Source: CADEDH01 sp039201605 (GTDB taxonomy: Bacteria > Actinomycetota > Acidimicrobiia > Acidimicrobiales > SZUA-35). Taken from it: a DNA stretch of 64,000 bases. Under the pieces are notes generated by a model that was given only the letters and a program-made list of their open reading frames with translations, had not been told where the DNA came from and made no database searches. A program made the translations under genes and the position numbers. The stretch spans positions 1-64,000 of the forward strand of contig JBCCRO010000001.1 in NCBI GenBank assembly GCA_039201605.1, in the 5' to 3' direction. This document shows positions 44,089 through 53,900 of the stretch, piece after piece (the first letter of the stretch is position 1; every line of letters begins with the position of its first letter).

Positions 44089-45788
44089 GCGTCTGGCGCG
44101 ACACGTGGCGGGTGGCCCAACACCACCCGGTCGCCTTCTGGCTGGCCCTGGTGTTCTTCACCGCCTTCGCCACCCTCCCGATCGCCGTCGGCCTGATCCT
44201 GGCCGAGGTGTTCGGCGCCCTGGACGAGGGCCGCACCTCCCGCGTCGTGGTGTTGGCCCTGCTGCTCGGCCTGGTCGAGACCTGCCGGATCGTGGCCCTC
44301 CGCAACGCCGTGATGTGGTTCGTGCGGTTCTGGGAGTACGCCAGGGCCCTGCTCCGGTACAACATGCTCGACGCCCAGCTGGCCAGCGGCGGCCCCCGGG
44401 CCGGCACCCCGGTGGCCTCGCCGGGGGAGGCCATCGCCCGCTTCCGGGACGAGACCGAGGACGTCGCCCTCTTCGGCGACACCTGGATCGACCTCGGCGC
44501 CGGGCTGGTGTTCACCGTGCTCGGTCTGGGGATCCTGGCGTCGGTCGACGCCACCGCCACCGTGCTGCTCACCCTGCCCATGGTCGGCGTCGGGCTCGTG
44601 GCGGGGTTGCTCGGTCGACGCCTGCGCCACGCCCACCGCCGCGATCGGGCGGCGACGGCGGCGGTGACCGGCTTTCTCGGCGACCTGATGGCGGCCGCCG
44701 TCACCGTCAAGGTCAACGGCGCCGCCACCCCCGCTCTGTTCCAGCTCCGCCGCCTGGTGGATCGGCGGCGGGAGACGGCGGTCCGGGCCCGGCTCTACGT
44801 CTACGCCATCCGCTCGCTCGGCCCGTCGATGGCCGAGGTGGCCCTCGGCCTGGTCATCCTGTTCGGGGCGGCCTCGCTGGCCGACGGTCGCCTCGGCGCC
44901 GGCGAGCTGGCCCTGTTCCTGGCCTACGGCGGCTGGCTCAGCTTCCTGCCCCGCATGACGGGCCTCCTGGTGGCCCGGGCCAACCAGGCCACCGTCGCCT
45001 TCGCCAACATCGGCACGCTGATGGCCGACGAGGATCCGTCGAACGCCGCCGTGCCCCGGCCGATCACCTATCCCACCGACGATCCCGCCGAGCCCGCCCT
45101 CGACCTGTTCGAGCGGCCGATGCGGCGGCGGGTGCCCCTGCGTCGCCTCGAGGTGGAGGGCCTGACCCTCCGGCTCGGATCGGGCGGTGTCGAGGACATC
45201 TCCTTCACCCTCGATCGGGGTTCGTTCACGGTGGTCACCGGCCCGGTCGGTGCCGGTAAGTCGACGCTGCTGCGGGCCGTGCTCGGCCTCGTCGGCCGGG
45301 ACCGCCTCGACGGCGTCATCCGCTGGAACGGCGAGGTCCTGGAGGATCCGGGCGCCTTCCTGGTGCCCCCGCACGCCGCCTATCTGCCCCAGGTACCCCA
45401 GCTGATCTCCGACAGCCTGGCCGACAACGTGCTGCTCGGCAGCCCGATCGACGACCTCGACCGGGCCCTGCAGCTGGCGGCCGTGGCCGCCGACGTGGCC
45501 AGGATGCCCGAGGGTGCGTCGACCACGATCGGACCCCGCGGTGTTCGCCTGTCCGGCGGGCAGCGGCAACGGGTGGCCACGGCCCGAGCCCTGGCCGCCA
45601 GGCCCGAGCTGCTGGTGCTCGACGACGTGTCGAGCGCCCTCGACGTCGAGACCGAACTCGAGCTGTGGCGCAACCTGGCCGAGGCCGGGGTGACCGTGCT
45701 CGCGGTGTCCCATCGGCGGGTGGCCAAAGCCCGGGCCGACCAGGTCTTGACCCTGTCGGAGGGCCGCCTCGTCACCGCCGAGGGTTGA
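44085..45788 (+). CDS. ABC exporter half-transporter B (canonical signature, Asp in Walker B)
   Basis: The 567-residue partner has a six-span domain and an ATPase with Walker A GPVGAGKSTLL (about 386), canonical signature LSGGQRQRVATAR (about 489), Walker B LLVLDDVSSALD where Asp replaces catalytic Glu, and VSHRRVAK switch His. In a head-to-tail dimer its intact signature completes the site of protein A, while A's altered signature sits on B's Asp-type site. ATG 44085 overlaps the stop of gene A, ensuring equal synthesis. Confidence 0.9.
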   Translation: MSVWRDTWRVAQHHPVAFWLALVFFTAFATLPIAVGLILAEVFGALDEGRTSRVVVLALLLGLVETCRIVALRNAVMWFVRFWEYARALLRYNMLDAQLASGGPRAGTPVASPGEAIARFRDETEDVALFGDTWIDLGAGLVFTVLGLGILASVDATATVLLTLPMVGVGLVAGLLGRRLRHAHRRDRAATAAVTGFLGDLMAAAVTVKVNGAATPALFQLRRLVDRRRETAVRARLYVYAIRSLGPSMAEVALGLVILFGAASLADGRLGAGELALFLAYGGWLSFLPRMTGLLVARANQATVAFANIGTLMADEDPSNAAVPRPITYPTDDPAEPALDLFERPMRRRVPLRRLEVEGLTLRLGSGGVEDISFTLDRGSFTVVTGPVGAGKSTLLRAVLGLVGRDRLDGVIRWNGEVLEDPGAFLVPPHAAYLPQVPQLISDSLADNVLLGSPIDDLDRALQLAAVAADVARMPEGASTTIGPRGVRLSGGQRQRVATARALAARPELLVLDDVSSALDVETELELWRNLAEAGVTVLAVSHRRVAKARADQVLTLSEGRLVTAEG

Positions 45789-45889
45789 CGGCGGCCCGAT
45801 GGCGGCCCGGGAGCGGGTGGGCGCCGCCCGGAGGCGGGGTTGGTGGCGAGGTCACGGCGATCCGCCCGGTTGCCGTAGAGTTCCAGACC

Positions 45890-47023
45890 ATGCCTTCCCC
45901 AGATCCACAACGTCGTGGGCAACCCGACGGCCCCATCCGCTACGGCATCATCGGCACCGGGATGATGGGCGTCGAGCACATCGCCAACATCGCCGCCATC
46001 GACGGCGCCGAGGTGGTGGCCGTCGCCGACCCCGACGAGGGCTCGCTCGCCGCCGCCGTCGCCGCCTGCAAGGTGGGCGACGAGGGCGGAGCCGACGGCT
46101 CGGAGCCGGTCGCCGCCTACGGCGACCACCACGATCTCCTGGCCGCCGACGACGTCGACGCCGTGGTCGTCGCCTCGCCAAACATGACGCATGTCGATGT
46201 GCTGCTCGACGTGCTGGAGACCGACCTCCACATCCTGGTCGAGAAGCCGCTGTGCACCACCGTCGAGGACTGCCGGCGGGTGATCGAGGCCGCCACCAAC
46301 CCGGCCCAGGTGGTCCAGGTGGGGCTCGAGTACCGATGGATGGCCCCGGTGGCCCGGCTGATCGACGAACTGGAGACGGGGGTGATCGGCCGGCCCCGGA
46401 TGGTGGCGATGCGGGAGCACCGCTTCCCCTTCCTGGTCAAGGTGGGCGACTGGAACCGCTTCTCGACCAACACCGGCGGCACCCTGGTCGAGAAGTGCTG
46501 CCACTTCTTCGATCTGATGAACCTGATCGTGGGGGAGCGCCCCACCCGGGTGTTCGCCTCCGGGGCCCAGGACGTCAACCACCTCGACGAGGTCTACGAC
46601 GGTCGGCGCAGCGACATCCTCGACAACGCCTACGTCATCGTCGAGTACCCGGGCGGCGCCCGGGCCTGCCTCGACCTGTGCATGTTCGCCGACGCCACCC
46701 ACGACCAGGAGGAGATCTCGGTGGTGGGCGAGAACGGCAAGCTCGAAGCCCTGATCCCCTCCGACGAGCTTCGCATCGGGCGTCGAGGCGAGCACTGGAT
46801 CGGGTCGGTCGAGACCCGGGACGTCGAGCCCGACGCCCCGGTGCCCGGCCTCCACCATGGGTCGAGCTACCACGAACACGTCGCCTTCCTCAATGCCATC
46901 ACCACCGGCAACCCGCCGCCGGTCACCCTCGACGACGGGCTGTGGTCGGTGGCGGTCGGCGTCGCCGCCCACCGTTCGATCGACGAAGGCCGCCCCGTGT
47001 GGTTGGAGGAGGTGCTGGGGTGA
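45890..47023 (+). CDS. Gfo/Idh/MocA-family oxidoreductase
   Basis: The 377-residue protein has an N-terminal NAD(P)-binding Rossmann fold (YGIIGTGMMGVEHIANI, 18-34), ILVEKPLCTTVEDC with the conserved EKP lysine (about 117-122), and a C-terminal alpha/beta domain with CCHFFDLMNLI. These enzymes oxidise or reduce sugars and inositols. ATG 45890 is used. Its TGA overlaps the corA GTG. Substrate and pathway cannot be assigned. Confidence 0.88.
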   Translation: MPSPDPQRRGQPDGPIRYGIIGTGMMGVEHIANIAAIDGAEVVAVADPDEGSLAAAVAACKVGDEGGADGSEPVAAYGDHHDLLAADDVDAVVVASPNMTHVDVLLDVLETDLHILVEKPLCTTVEDCRRVIEAATNPAQVVQVGLEYRWMAPVARLIDELETGVIGRPRMVAMREHRFPFLVKVGDWNRFSTNTGGTLVEKCCHFFDLMNLIVGERPTRVFASGAQDVNHLDEVYDGRRSDILDNAYVIVEYPGGARACLDLCMFADATHDQEEISVVGENGKLEALIPSDELRIGRRGEHWIGSVETRDVEPDAPVPGLHHGSSYHEHVAFLNAITTGNPPPVTLDDGLWSVAVGVAAHRSIDEGRPVWLEEVLG

Positions 47024-48126
47024 GTCGGCGGCTGCTGGCCCGGCCGCCCGGCCAGGCCGAACTCGCCCCCTGCGGGTTCGACGACCTCGACGGGCACCTC
47101 ACCGGCGACGCCCTGCTCTGGCTCGACGTGCACACCCGCGACCCCGAGGTGCTGGACGAGCTGGGCGAGCGCTTCGGGTTCGACCCGGCCGCCATCGAGG
47201 ACGTGATCGACGTCGAGCAGCTCCCGAAGTACGAGGTCTACCCCAAGCACGTCTTCGTCGTCCTCCACACGGTCATCACCGCCGACGACCGGATCGACAC
47301 CCACGAGATCGACTGCTTCATCGGGCGCAACCTGCTGGTGACCGTCCGCAGCGAGGAACTCGTCGGCCTCGAGTGGTTGTGGGAGGCGGTGCAGTCCTAC
47401 CCCCACCTGGCCGAGCACGGGCCCGACGAGCTCTTCGCCCAATTGGCTGAGGTGGTGGGCCGCCGCTATCTCGAGGTGATCGACGAGTTCGAGCGGCGGG
47501 TGGACAACCTCGGCGACCGCGCCCTCGACGCCGATGCCCGGGTGCTGAGCGAGATCCAGCTGCTGCGTCGGGAGGAGGGCACGATCCGCAAGGTGCTCAG
47601 CCCTCAGCGGTCGGTGTTGGCGGCCCTGCGCTCCGATTCCCGCCGACCGCTCAGCCACGAGGCCAAGGCGGTGATCACCGACGCCTACGACGTGCACAAC
47701 CTCGTGGTGGAGAACCTGGCCGCCGCCCGGGGGCTGCTGACCGACACCCTCGACACCTACCGGGGGGCATCGGCCGAGCGCCAGGCGTCGGCCACCACGG
47801 TGTTGACCGTGTACGCCGCCATCGTCCTGCCGCTGTCGCTGATCACCAGTTGGTACGGCATGAACATGGGCAACCTGCCCGCCGCCGACCGGCCCTGGGG
47901 CTGGCCGGTCGTCACCGGGTTCATGGCGCTGCTGGCGGCGGGGAGCTGGGTGTGGTTCGTCAAGGCCGGGCTGATCCGCCGGCCCCGGTTCCGCAGCGAT
48001 TCGACGATCCGGGCCGGTCTGGTGGCGGCGGCCAAGGCCCCGGTCCGCCCCTTCACCATGCTCCGCAGTCCCAGCGGCCGCAGCGGTTCGCACGAGGGTC
48101 GGGCAACCCGCCGCCGCACCCGCTAG
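47020..48126 (+). CDS. corA: CorA-family Mg/Co transporter
   Basis: CorA forms a pentameric Mg2+ channel. The 368-residue protein has a soluble N-terminal domain with long helices and, near residue 280, the signature YGMNMGNLP at the end of the first of two spans (VLTVYAAIVLPLSLITSW and GWPVVTGFMALLAAGSWVWFV). A basic tail of about 45 residues after the second span is longer than usual. GTG 47020 overlaps the TGA of the oxidoreductase gene. Confidence 0.93.
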   Translation: MSRRLLARPPGQAELAPCGFDDLDGHLTGDALLWLDVHTRDPEVLDELGERFGFDPAAIEDVIDVEQLPKYEVYPKHVFVVLHTVITADDRIDTHEIDCFIGRNLLVTVRSEELVGLEWLWEAVQSYPHLAEHGPDELFAQLAEVVGRRYLEVIDEFERRVDNLGDRALDADARVLSEIQLLRREEGTIRKVLSPQRSVLAALRSDSRRPLSHEAKAVITDAYDVHNLVVENLAAARGLLTDTLDTYRGASAERQASATTVLTVYAAIVLPLSLITSWYGMNMGNLPAADRPWGWPVVTGFMALLAAGSWVWFVKAGLIRRPRFRSDSTIRAGLVAAAKAPVRPFTMLRSPSGRSGSHEGRATRRRTR

Positions 48127-48188
48127 CACTCGGGAGCGACCCCGGCAGGACCACCCACCACCGGTCGGAACACCGCGTCAGCAGTAGC

Positions 48189-49541
48189 ATGAGCGCCGTG
48201 CGCAGGCTGAGCAGACCCTTGACCGTCCTGATCGTCGCCGTTCTGGCGGCGTTCGTCGCGCCTCCGATGGCGGCAGCCGTGCCGGGCCAGGGGGTGACGG
48301 CGGCGGCGATCGCCGAGGAGCTGGCGGCCACCGGCCGCTATCTCGAGGTCTCGGGTGGCGGGGTGGACGCCGCCATCGACACTGCGAACGCCCGGGGGAC
48401 GGCCTTCGTCTGGCTCGACTCGAACGACGACGCCACCGAGGTGGCCGATCTCGTGCTCGACGAGCTGATCCTGCTGGCCACCCCCTACCGAACGGTGCTC
48501 GTGCTCACCGACGACGGTGTCGGCGCCAGCTCCGAGACCGCATCGGTGGCCGACATCAACGTCGCCATCGACGCCGCCTTCGACGACTTCGCCGCGGGGG
48601 CGGTGGCCGACGGCCTCGACACCTTCACCGCCACCATCGGCGGCGACGTGGCCACCACGGCCACCACCACCTCGTCGGGTTCCACCTCCTCGGGCTCGTC
48701 CGGCTCCGGCGGTGGGGGTATCAGCATCTTCCCGATCATCCTGCTCATCGCCCTGGGCGGCGGCGGCTTCTGGTTCTTCCGCCGCATGCGCAACAAGAGC
48801 AAGGCCCGCAAGCAGGAGGCGGCCGACATGGACGCCGACCGGGCCGAGATCCAGGAGCAGCTCCGCAGCAACGCCGACCACGTGCTCAATCTGGGCGATC
48901 GGGTCATCGCCTCCGGCGACGCCGAGCTGATCGCCCTCTACGAGAAGGCCAGCGCCACCTACCAGGACGTGAGCCACGCCATCGACGGTGCATCGACCCC
49001 GGCCGAGGTCGATGCCCTCGACGACCGGATCGACGAGGCCGAGTGGCAGTTCGAGTCGATCGAGGCCCGTCTCGAAGGCCGTCCGCCCCCACCCTCGCCG
49101 GCCGAGGTCGAGGCTCAGGCCGAGGCGGCGGCCCAGGCCGAGGCCCGCCGATCGGCTGACGGCCCGGCGCTGGGGCCCGACGAATCGGTGTTCGGCGACG
49201 GCCCCTCCCGGCCCCGCAGCTCCGCTGGGCGCACCCGCTACCAGGCGCCCCGGTCGCGTCGACGGGGCGGCGGCCTCGGCGGCGGTCTCGGCGGTGGCCT
49301 GGGTGGTGCCCTGGGTTCGGTCATCCTCGGCGGCGGCCTCGGCGGTCGCTCCCGCCGGAGTACCCGTCGCTCCGGCGGCCTGGGCTCGGGCCGATCGAGC
49401 AGCCGTTCCAGCGGCCGCTCGACCGGCGGTCTCGGAGGCGGTGTCCTGCGGCCCTCGGGCGGCGGATCCCGGTCCCGCCGCAGCTCCTCGGGCCGCCGTT
49501 TCGGCAGCGGAAATCGGGGAAGCGGGGGCCGTCGGTTCTAG
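48189..49541 (+). CDS. Membrane protein with Rv1476-like outer domain and Gly/Arg/Ser-rich tail
   Basis: The 450-residue protein has a signal peptide (about 10-32, ending PMAAAVPG), an extracytoplasmic domain at about 35-150 (VTAAAIAEELAATGRYLEVS, GTAFVWLDSNDDATEVADL) resembling the mycobacterial Rv1476/DUF6676 type, a Thr/Ser/Gly linker, a span at about 178-196, a cytoplasmic helical region (about 205-300) and a C-terminal low-complexity tail. The tail reads GGGLGGGLGG then Arg/Ser/Gly-rich RSRRS...GRRF, similar to tails of TPM-domain proteins. ATG 48189 gives the correct signal peptide. Function is unknown. Confidence 0.72.
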   Translation: MSAVRRLSRPLTVLIVAVLAAFVAPPMAAAVPGQGVTAAAIAEELAATGRYLEVSGGGVDAAIDTANARGTAFVWLDSNDDATEVADLVLDELILLATPYRTVLVLTDDGVGASSETASVADINVAIDAAFDDFAAGAVADGLDTFTATIGGDVATTATTTSSGSTSSGSSGSGGGGISIFPIILLIALGGGGFWFFRRMRNKSKARKQEAADMDADRAEIQEQLRSNADHVLNLGDRVIASGDAELIALYEKASATYQDVSHAIDGASTPAEVDALDDRIDEAEWQFESIEARLEGRPPPPSPAEVEAQAEAAAQAEARRSADGPALGPDESVFGDGPSRPRSSAGRTRYQAPRSRRRGGGLGGGLGGGLGGALGSVILGGGLGGRSRRSTRRSGGLGSGRSSSRSSGRSTGGLGGGVLRPSGGGSRSRRSSSGRRFGSGNRGSGGRRF

Positions 49542-49610
49542 TCTCTTTCGGACGTGGGTGGATGAGGGTGCATCCGCCCCACTGTCACTGATCTCGGTAA
49601 GGATCAACCT

Positions 49611-50435
49611 ATGGTCGAACGCCCAAGCCACCTGTCGCCGTCTTCGGCCGCGGCGTTCGAGCAGTGCCCCAGGCGGTGGAAGTTCAAATACATCGATCAG
49701 CAGGATGAGCCCTCGGGCCAGGCCGCCCTGGTCGGCACCTTCGCCCACCGGGTGCTGGAGTTCCTGTGCGGTCTGCCGGCCCTGCATCGCACCCAGGAGC
49801 AGGCCAAGGCCCTGGCCAAGCAGGTCTGGCCCGATTTCGCCGAGGATCCCGACTATCAGGCCCTCGAGCTGGGCGATGACGAATCCCGGGCGTTCCGGTG
49901 GCAGGCGTGGCTGGCGATCGCCGGTCTGTGGGATCTGGAGGATCCGGCCCGGGTCGACGTGGTGTCGACCGAGCGCAAGGTCAAGGTCGATCTGGGCGAC
50001 GTGCCCTTCGTCGGCGTGATCGACCGGGTCGATCGGATCGCCGGCAAGCTCGTCGTCACCGACTACAAGTCCGGCGTCATCCCCGGTGTCCGGTGGCGGG
50101 GCGACAAGATCCAGCAGGTGATGCTGTATGCGGCCGCCGTGTGGCGGGCCGACGGCGTCCAGCCCGATCGGGCCCGGCTCCTCTACCTGGGGCAGCGCAC
50201 CCTCGACGTGTCGGTCACCGATCGGCGCCTGGAGGAGGCCACGGGGCAGTTGAGCGGGGTGTGGTCCTCGATCACCGAGGCGTGCCGGACCGAGGCGTTC
50301 GAGCCCAACACCGGCGTGTTGTGCGGGTGGTGTCCCTTCGTCGAGCAGTGCCCCGAAGGGCGTCGAGAGCTCACGCTTCGGGCCGAGGCGGGCACGCTTC
50401 CCGAGCATGCACCCGCTCGCGAGCTGGTGGCCTGA
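49611..50435 (+). CDS. RecB-family nuclease with Fe-S cysteines (Cas4/AddB nuclease-like)
   Basis: The 274-residue stand-alone PD-(D/E)xK nuclease has His46 (GTFAHRVLE), Asp138 (GVIDRVDR), and DYKSG (Asp151, Lys153), then QVMLYAAAV. Cys19 (EQCPRRW) with Cys238, Cys241 and Cys247 (CGWCPFVEQC) match the 4Fe-4S ligands of AddB and Cas4. No helicase domain or CRISPR locus is present. It lies 530 bp from addA and may act in recombination repair. ATG 49611 follows a TAAGGA ribosome binding site. Confidence 0.9.
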   Translation: MVERPSHLSPSSAAAFEQCPRRWKFKYIDQQDEPSGQAALVGTFAHRVLEFLCGLPALHRTQEQAKALAKQVWPDFAEDPDYQALELGDDESRAFRWQAWLAIAGLWDLEDPARVDVVSTERKVKVDLGDVPFVGVIDRVDRIAGKLVVTDYKSGVIPGVRWRGDKIQQVMLYAAAVWRADGVQPDRARLLYLGQRTLDVSVTDRRLEEATGQLSGVWSSITEACRTEAFEPNTGVLCGWCPFVEQCPEGRRELTLRAEAGTLPEHAPARELVA

Positions 50436-50510
50436 GTCCCCCTTCCCAGGCTCGGTCCGGGGTGTTGAGTATTTCTGCCGAATTCCGTCGAAACCGCGCT
50501 CGACGGGGTC

Positions 50511-50516
50511 TATCGT
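50511..50516 (+). promoter_or_regulatory. -10-like TATCGT upstream of the DUF2510 gene
   Basis: TATCGT lies in the 266-bp gap after the nuclease gene. The predicted start point, about 50523, is five bases before an in-frame ATG (50528) that could give a leaderless, N-terminally extended DUF2510 protein. Confidence 0.3.
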
Positions 50517-50701
50517 TGCCGCTTGTCATGAACCGACCCGGGCGCCGTGTCCGGCCGGTTCCTCCCCCGAAAACCGATTTTGCGCTCAACTCCCCGCCGC
50601 ACGAGCCGACCACCAGAGGTACCGGCCGCTGCTCTGCAGCACCGGTCCCACGTCGGACGGTGATGGGGACGACGAGACCGACATCAACGGAGATGTACGG
50701 C

Positions 50702-50869
50702 ATGGCAGTGATAGAGCAACACCAGGTGAATCAGCGCGAGGCAGGGTGGTACCCCGATCCCGAGGGGCACCACCACCTTCGCTACTTCAATGGTGTGAGC
50801 TGGACCGCCCACGTGACCCACCGCGGACCGACCCCCTGCCTGGGGTGCGCCGACCACCCCGCCGAGTAG
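50702..50869 (+). CDS. Small DUF2510 protein
   Basis: The 55-residue protein consists almost entirely of a DUF2510 motif: AGWYPDPEGHHHLRYFNGVSWTAHV (written here as its two halves, AGWYPDPEG and LRYFNGVSWTAHV). This short domain usually sits at the N-terminus of actinobacterial membrane proteins. Here no membrane part follows; the end has a CLGC pair. ATG 50702 has CGGAG ten bases upstream; ATG 50693 is too close to it. An in-frame ATG at 50528 would give 113 residues with a Pro/Arg-rich lead. Function is unknown. Confidence 0.7.
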   Translation: MAVIEQHQVNQREAGWYPDPEGHHHLRYFNGVSWTAHVTHRGPTPCLGCADHPAE

Positions 50870-50966
50870 TCCCCGAACCGGCCTCGCCCCCGCCTCGCTC
50901 CGTCACCGGCCGCCTCGCCGGTGGACATGACCCGGTGGCGCCCAGCGGGCGCCCGGGCCCGGCTCG

Positions 50967-53900
50967 CTAGCTCAGGGTGGCCTTGATCCGGGCCTTCACC
51001 GCATCGAGCTCGGTGACCGACTCCTCGATGACGCCGTCGAGGCCGATGAACACGAAACGGCACTCGATCACGGGCCGTGACGTGATGGTCTCCAGGGCCA
51101 GGGCGTACGTCGCCGCCTGGTACTGGTAGAAGCCGACCTTCAACGCCACCTCGTCGGTCGAGGTGACCCGGTCGGTCTTGTAGTCGATCACGATCAGGCC
51201 CTCGTCGGTCTCGACGCAGAGATCGATGAAGCCCTCGACGACGTGGGTCCCGACCGGGGCCGCCACGTACAGCTCCTTCCAGTGTCGATGATCGCGGGCC
51301 AGCACGATGGCCGGTGCCGACAGGGCCCGCCCGACCAGCCGGCCCACGTCGTCGGCCCGGTCGCCGGCGCCGACCTGCTCGGCGTGAAAGGCCGCCAGCG
51401 CCTCGAAGTCGGTCGGGGCGCCGAAGTCGACCGCCTCTAGGGTGGCGTGGACGGCGGTGCCGACCGCCGGGCCGCCGGGTGCGTCGTCGCCCACCGGCAC
51501 GGTTATCCCGACGGTGGCGGGCGGGGCGGTGTCGGTCTCGCCCGGGTCGGGGCCGTCGTAGCCGACGTGGCTGCGACCCGACAGCAGCTCGGCCAGACCG
51601 GTGGCCGAGAAAGGCCGGGCCTCGGCCGTGGCCGTGATCAGCCGATCGTGTTCGGTGCGCCACGTCTCGGTCACGGCGCCGAAGGCCGACTCGGCCAGAC
51701 GGAGCTGGGTCGGCGGCTCGATGTGATAGCGCTCGTCACCTCGGGCCTCGAAGGCCGTCCACGACCCGTCGCAGTGCTCCAACGCCTCCGCCGTACGGCG
51801 GCCGGTGCTGGACAGGCCCTCCTTGTGGTGGGCGCTGACCACCAGGATGTCCTTGGCCCGGGTGGTGGCTACGTAGTGGAGACGCACCCGCTCGAACCCG
51901 TCGAGGATCTCCTCCACCGAGGCGTGCACGTCGAACCCCGCCGTCGCCTTACCGGCCGCCACCTTCACCTCGGGGGCGCCGGCCGGTGGGAACAGCACCT
52001 GGGGGCCGGCGGCCCGGTTCTGATCCCGGGTCGGGCTACCGGCCAACACCACCATGGGGAACTCCAAGCCCTTGGAACCGTGGATGGTCAACACCCGGAC
52101 GGCGTCGTCGTCGGGCTCGGCCGGGATGGGCTCGGTCACCCGGGCCAGATCGCTGGACTGGATGTCGACCCAGGCCACGAAATCGCTCAGGTCGCCGCCC
52201 TGGGTGGCGGTGAACTGCCGAGCCTGCTCGGCCAGGAACCGGTACCGCCGCCACCGGTCCCGGGGTCGAGGCTCGGCCAGGGCGCTCTCGCGGAGCCGCC
52301 GCTCGGTGACCATCGTGTCGATCAGGGCCGCCGGGGTCGACCACCAGCGCCGCTCGTGCCACCGGCACAGGACGGCGAAGGCCCGGGCCACCGGATGCTC
52401 GGCCGCCCCCTCCGGTGCCGGCTCCCGGTAGTCCCACGAGCCGCCGAGCCGGTGCCAGCCGAGGAGGTCGTCGTCGCCGACGGCGAACAGCGAGGAGCGG
52501 AGGGCGGCCACGACATCGATCGAGCTGATGGGGTTGACCACCGAGCGGACCCCGGCCAGCACGTCGCGCACCTCCTGGGTGGCGTACACCAGGGACGTGG
52601 TCTCGGGCCGGAACGGGAGGTTGGCCGCCCCGAACGCCGCCTCCAGGGCGGGGAGCGACAGCCGGGACGGGATCAGCACGGCGATGTCCCGCAGCCGCAA
52701 CGGCAGCCAGTGGCCGTCCCGCTCGGTCCGCCAGCCCTCGGCCACCGCCCGGCAGATGACGGCCGCCACGTCGGCCGCCTCCTTCTCCCGGATCTCGCCG
52801 ACCGGCACCGTCTTGTCGTGGGCGCCACCGATCACCAGCACCGGGGTCGCCGTCGGGGCCTCGGGGTCGGCGTCGCGCACCGCGGTCAACGGCGTGTAGG
52901 ACGGTTGGGCTCCGAACTGCCCGTCGCCGATCAGATGCCCGAAGGCCTGGTTGACGAAATCGACGATCCCGGGCACGGAGCGGAAGTTCGACACCAGCCT
53001 GGTCGGGGCGTCGACCAGGGCCACCTCGGCGGCGGCGTACACGCCGATGTCGGCCCGTCGGAACCGATAGATCGACTGCTTGGGGTCGCCGACCACCACC
53101 AGACGACCCGGCTCCAGCTCGGCCGCCAGCTCCTCCCACGATCGCTCACCGACCGGCTGGGTCGAGGCCAGCAGCACGGCCAGCTCGATCTGGATCGGGT
53201 CGGTGTCCTGGAACTCGTCGAGCAGGAGGCGGGTGTAGCGCTGGTGGAGCTCCCGACGCACCGTCTCCTCGCCCCGTAGCAGCCGCCGAGCCAGGACCAA
53301 CAGGTCGTGGAAGGCGAGCTCGCCCCGCTCCTGGCGGACGGCGACCTGGGCGGTGACGAAATCGGCGACCCGGGCCACGAACTGGTCGATCACCTCGATC
53401 CGGTACCGGTCGATCCGGTCCTGCACGAGCTCCTTCTCGTCCTTGACCTGCCGGCGGACGGTGTCGATGTCGACCCGCAGCCACTTCGGCTTCTGGCCGG
53501 TGCGGGCGCCGGGCCACTTCAGCGTCGTCAGCCACTCCAGCTGGTCGAGCGGGAGGTCGTCACGGCGGGCGTCGGCCGCCTCGGCCAATGCGGTCAGGGC
53601 CGCCGCCATCTTGTCCTCGGGGTCGATACAGGCCTCGGCCACCTCGGCCAGGGCGACCAGCCGATCGAGGACACCGTCGAGGTCGAGGGGCGACAGCTCG
53701 GCCGGGTCCCGGTCGATGGCCTCCAGCAGGTCCCAGTTGTCGTCGAAGCGGCGGGCGATGTCGACGAAGCGCCGCAGCTCGACGCCCAGCACCGAGGCCC
53801 GTTCTTGCAGGTCGAGGAGGTCGAGATCGTCGCCGATCTGTCCCTGGAACAGTCGCCACTGTTCGTCGAAGTGGAGCATGGAGGCGATCTCATCGGCCAC

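Noticed and set aside
51447..53279. 610-residue plus-strand ORF opposite addA
   Set aside because: It is antisense to intact helicase motifs and has shadow-type composition; long antisense ORFs are common at this GC content.
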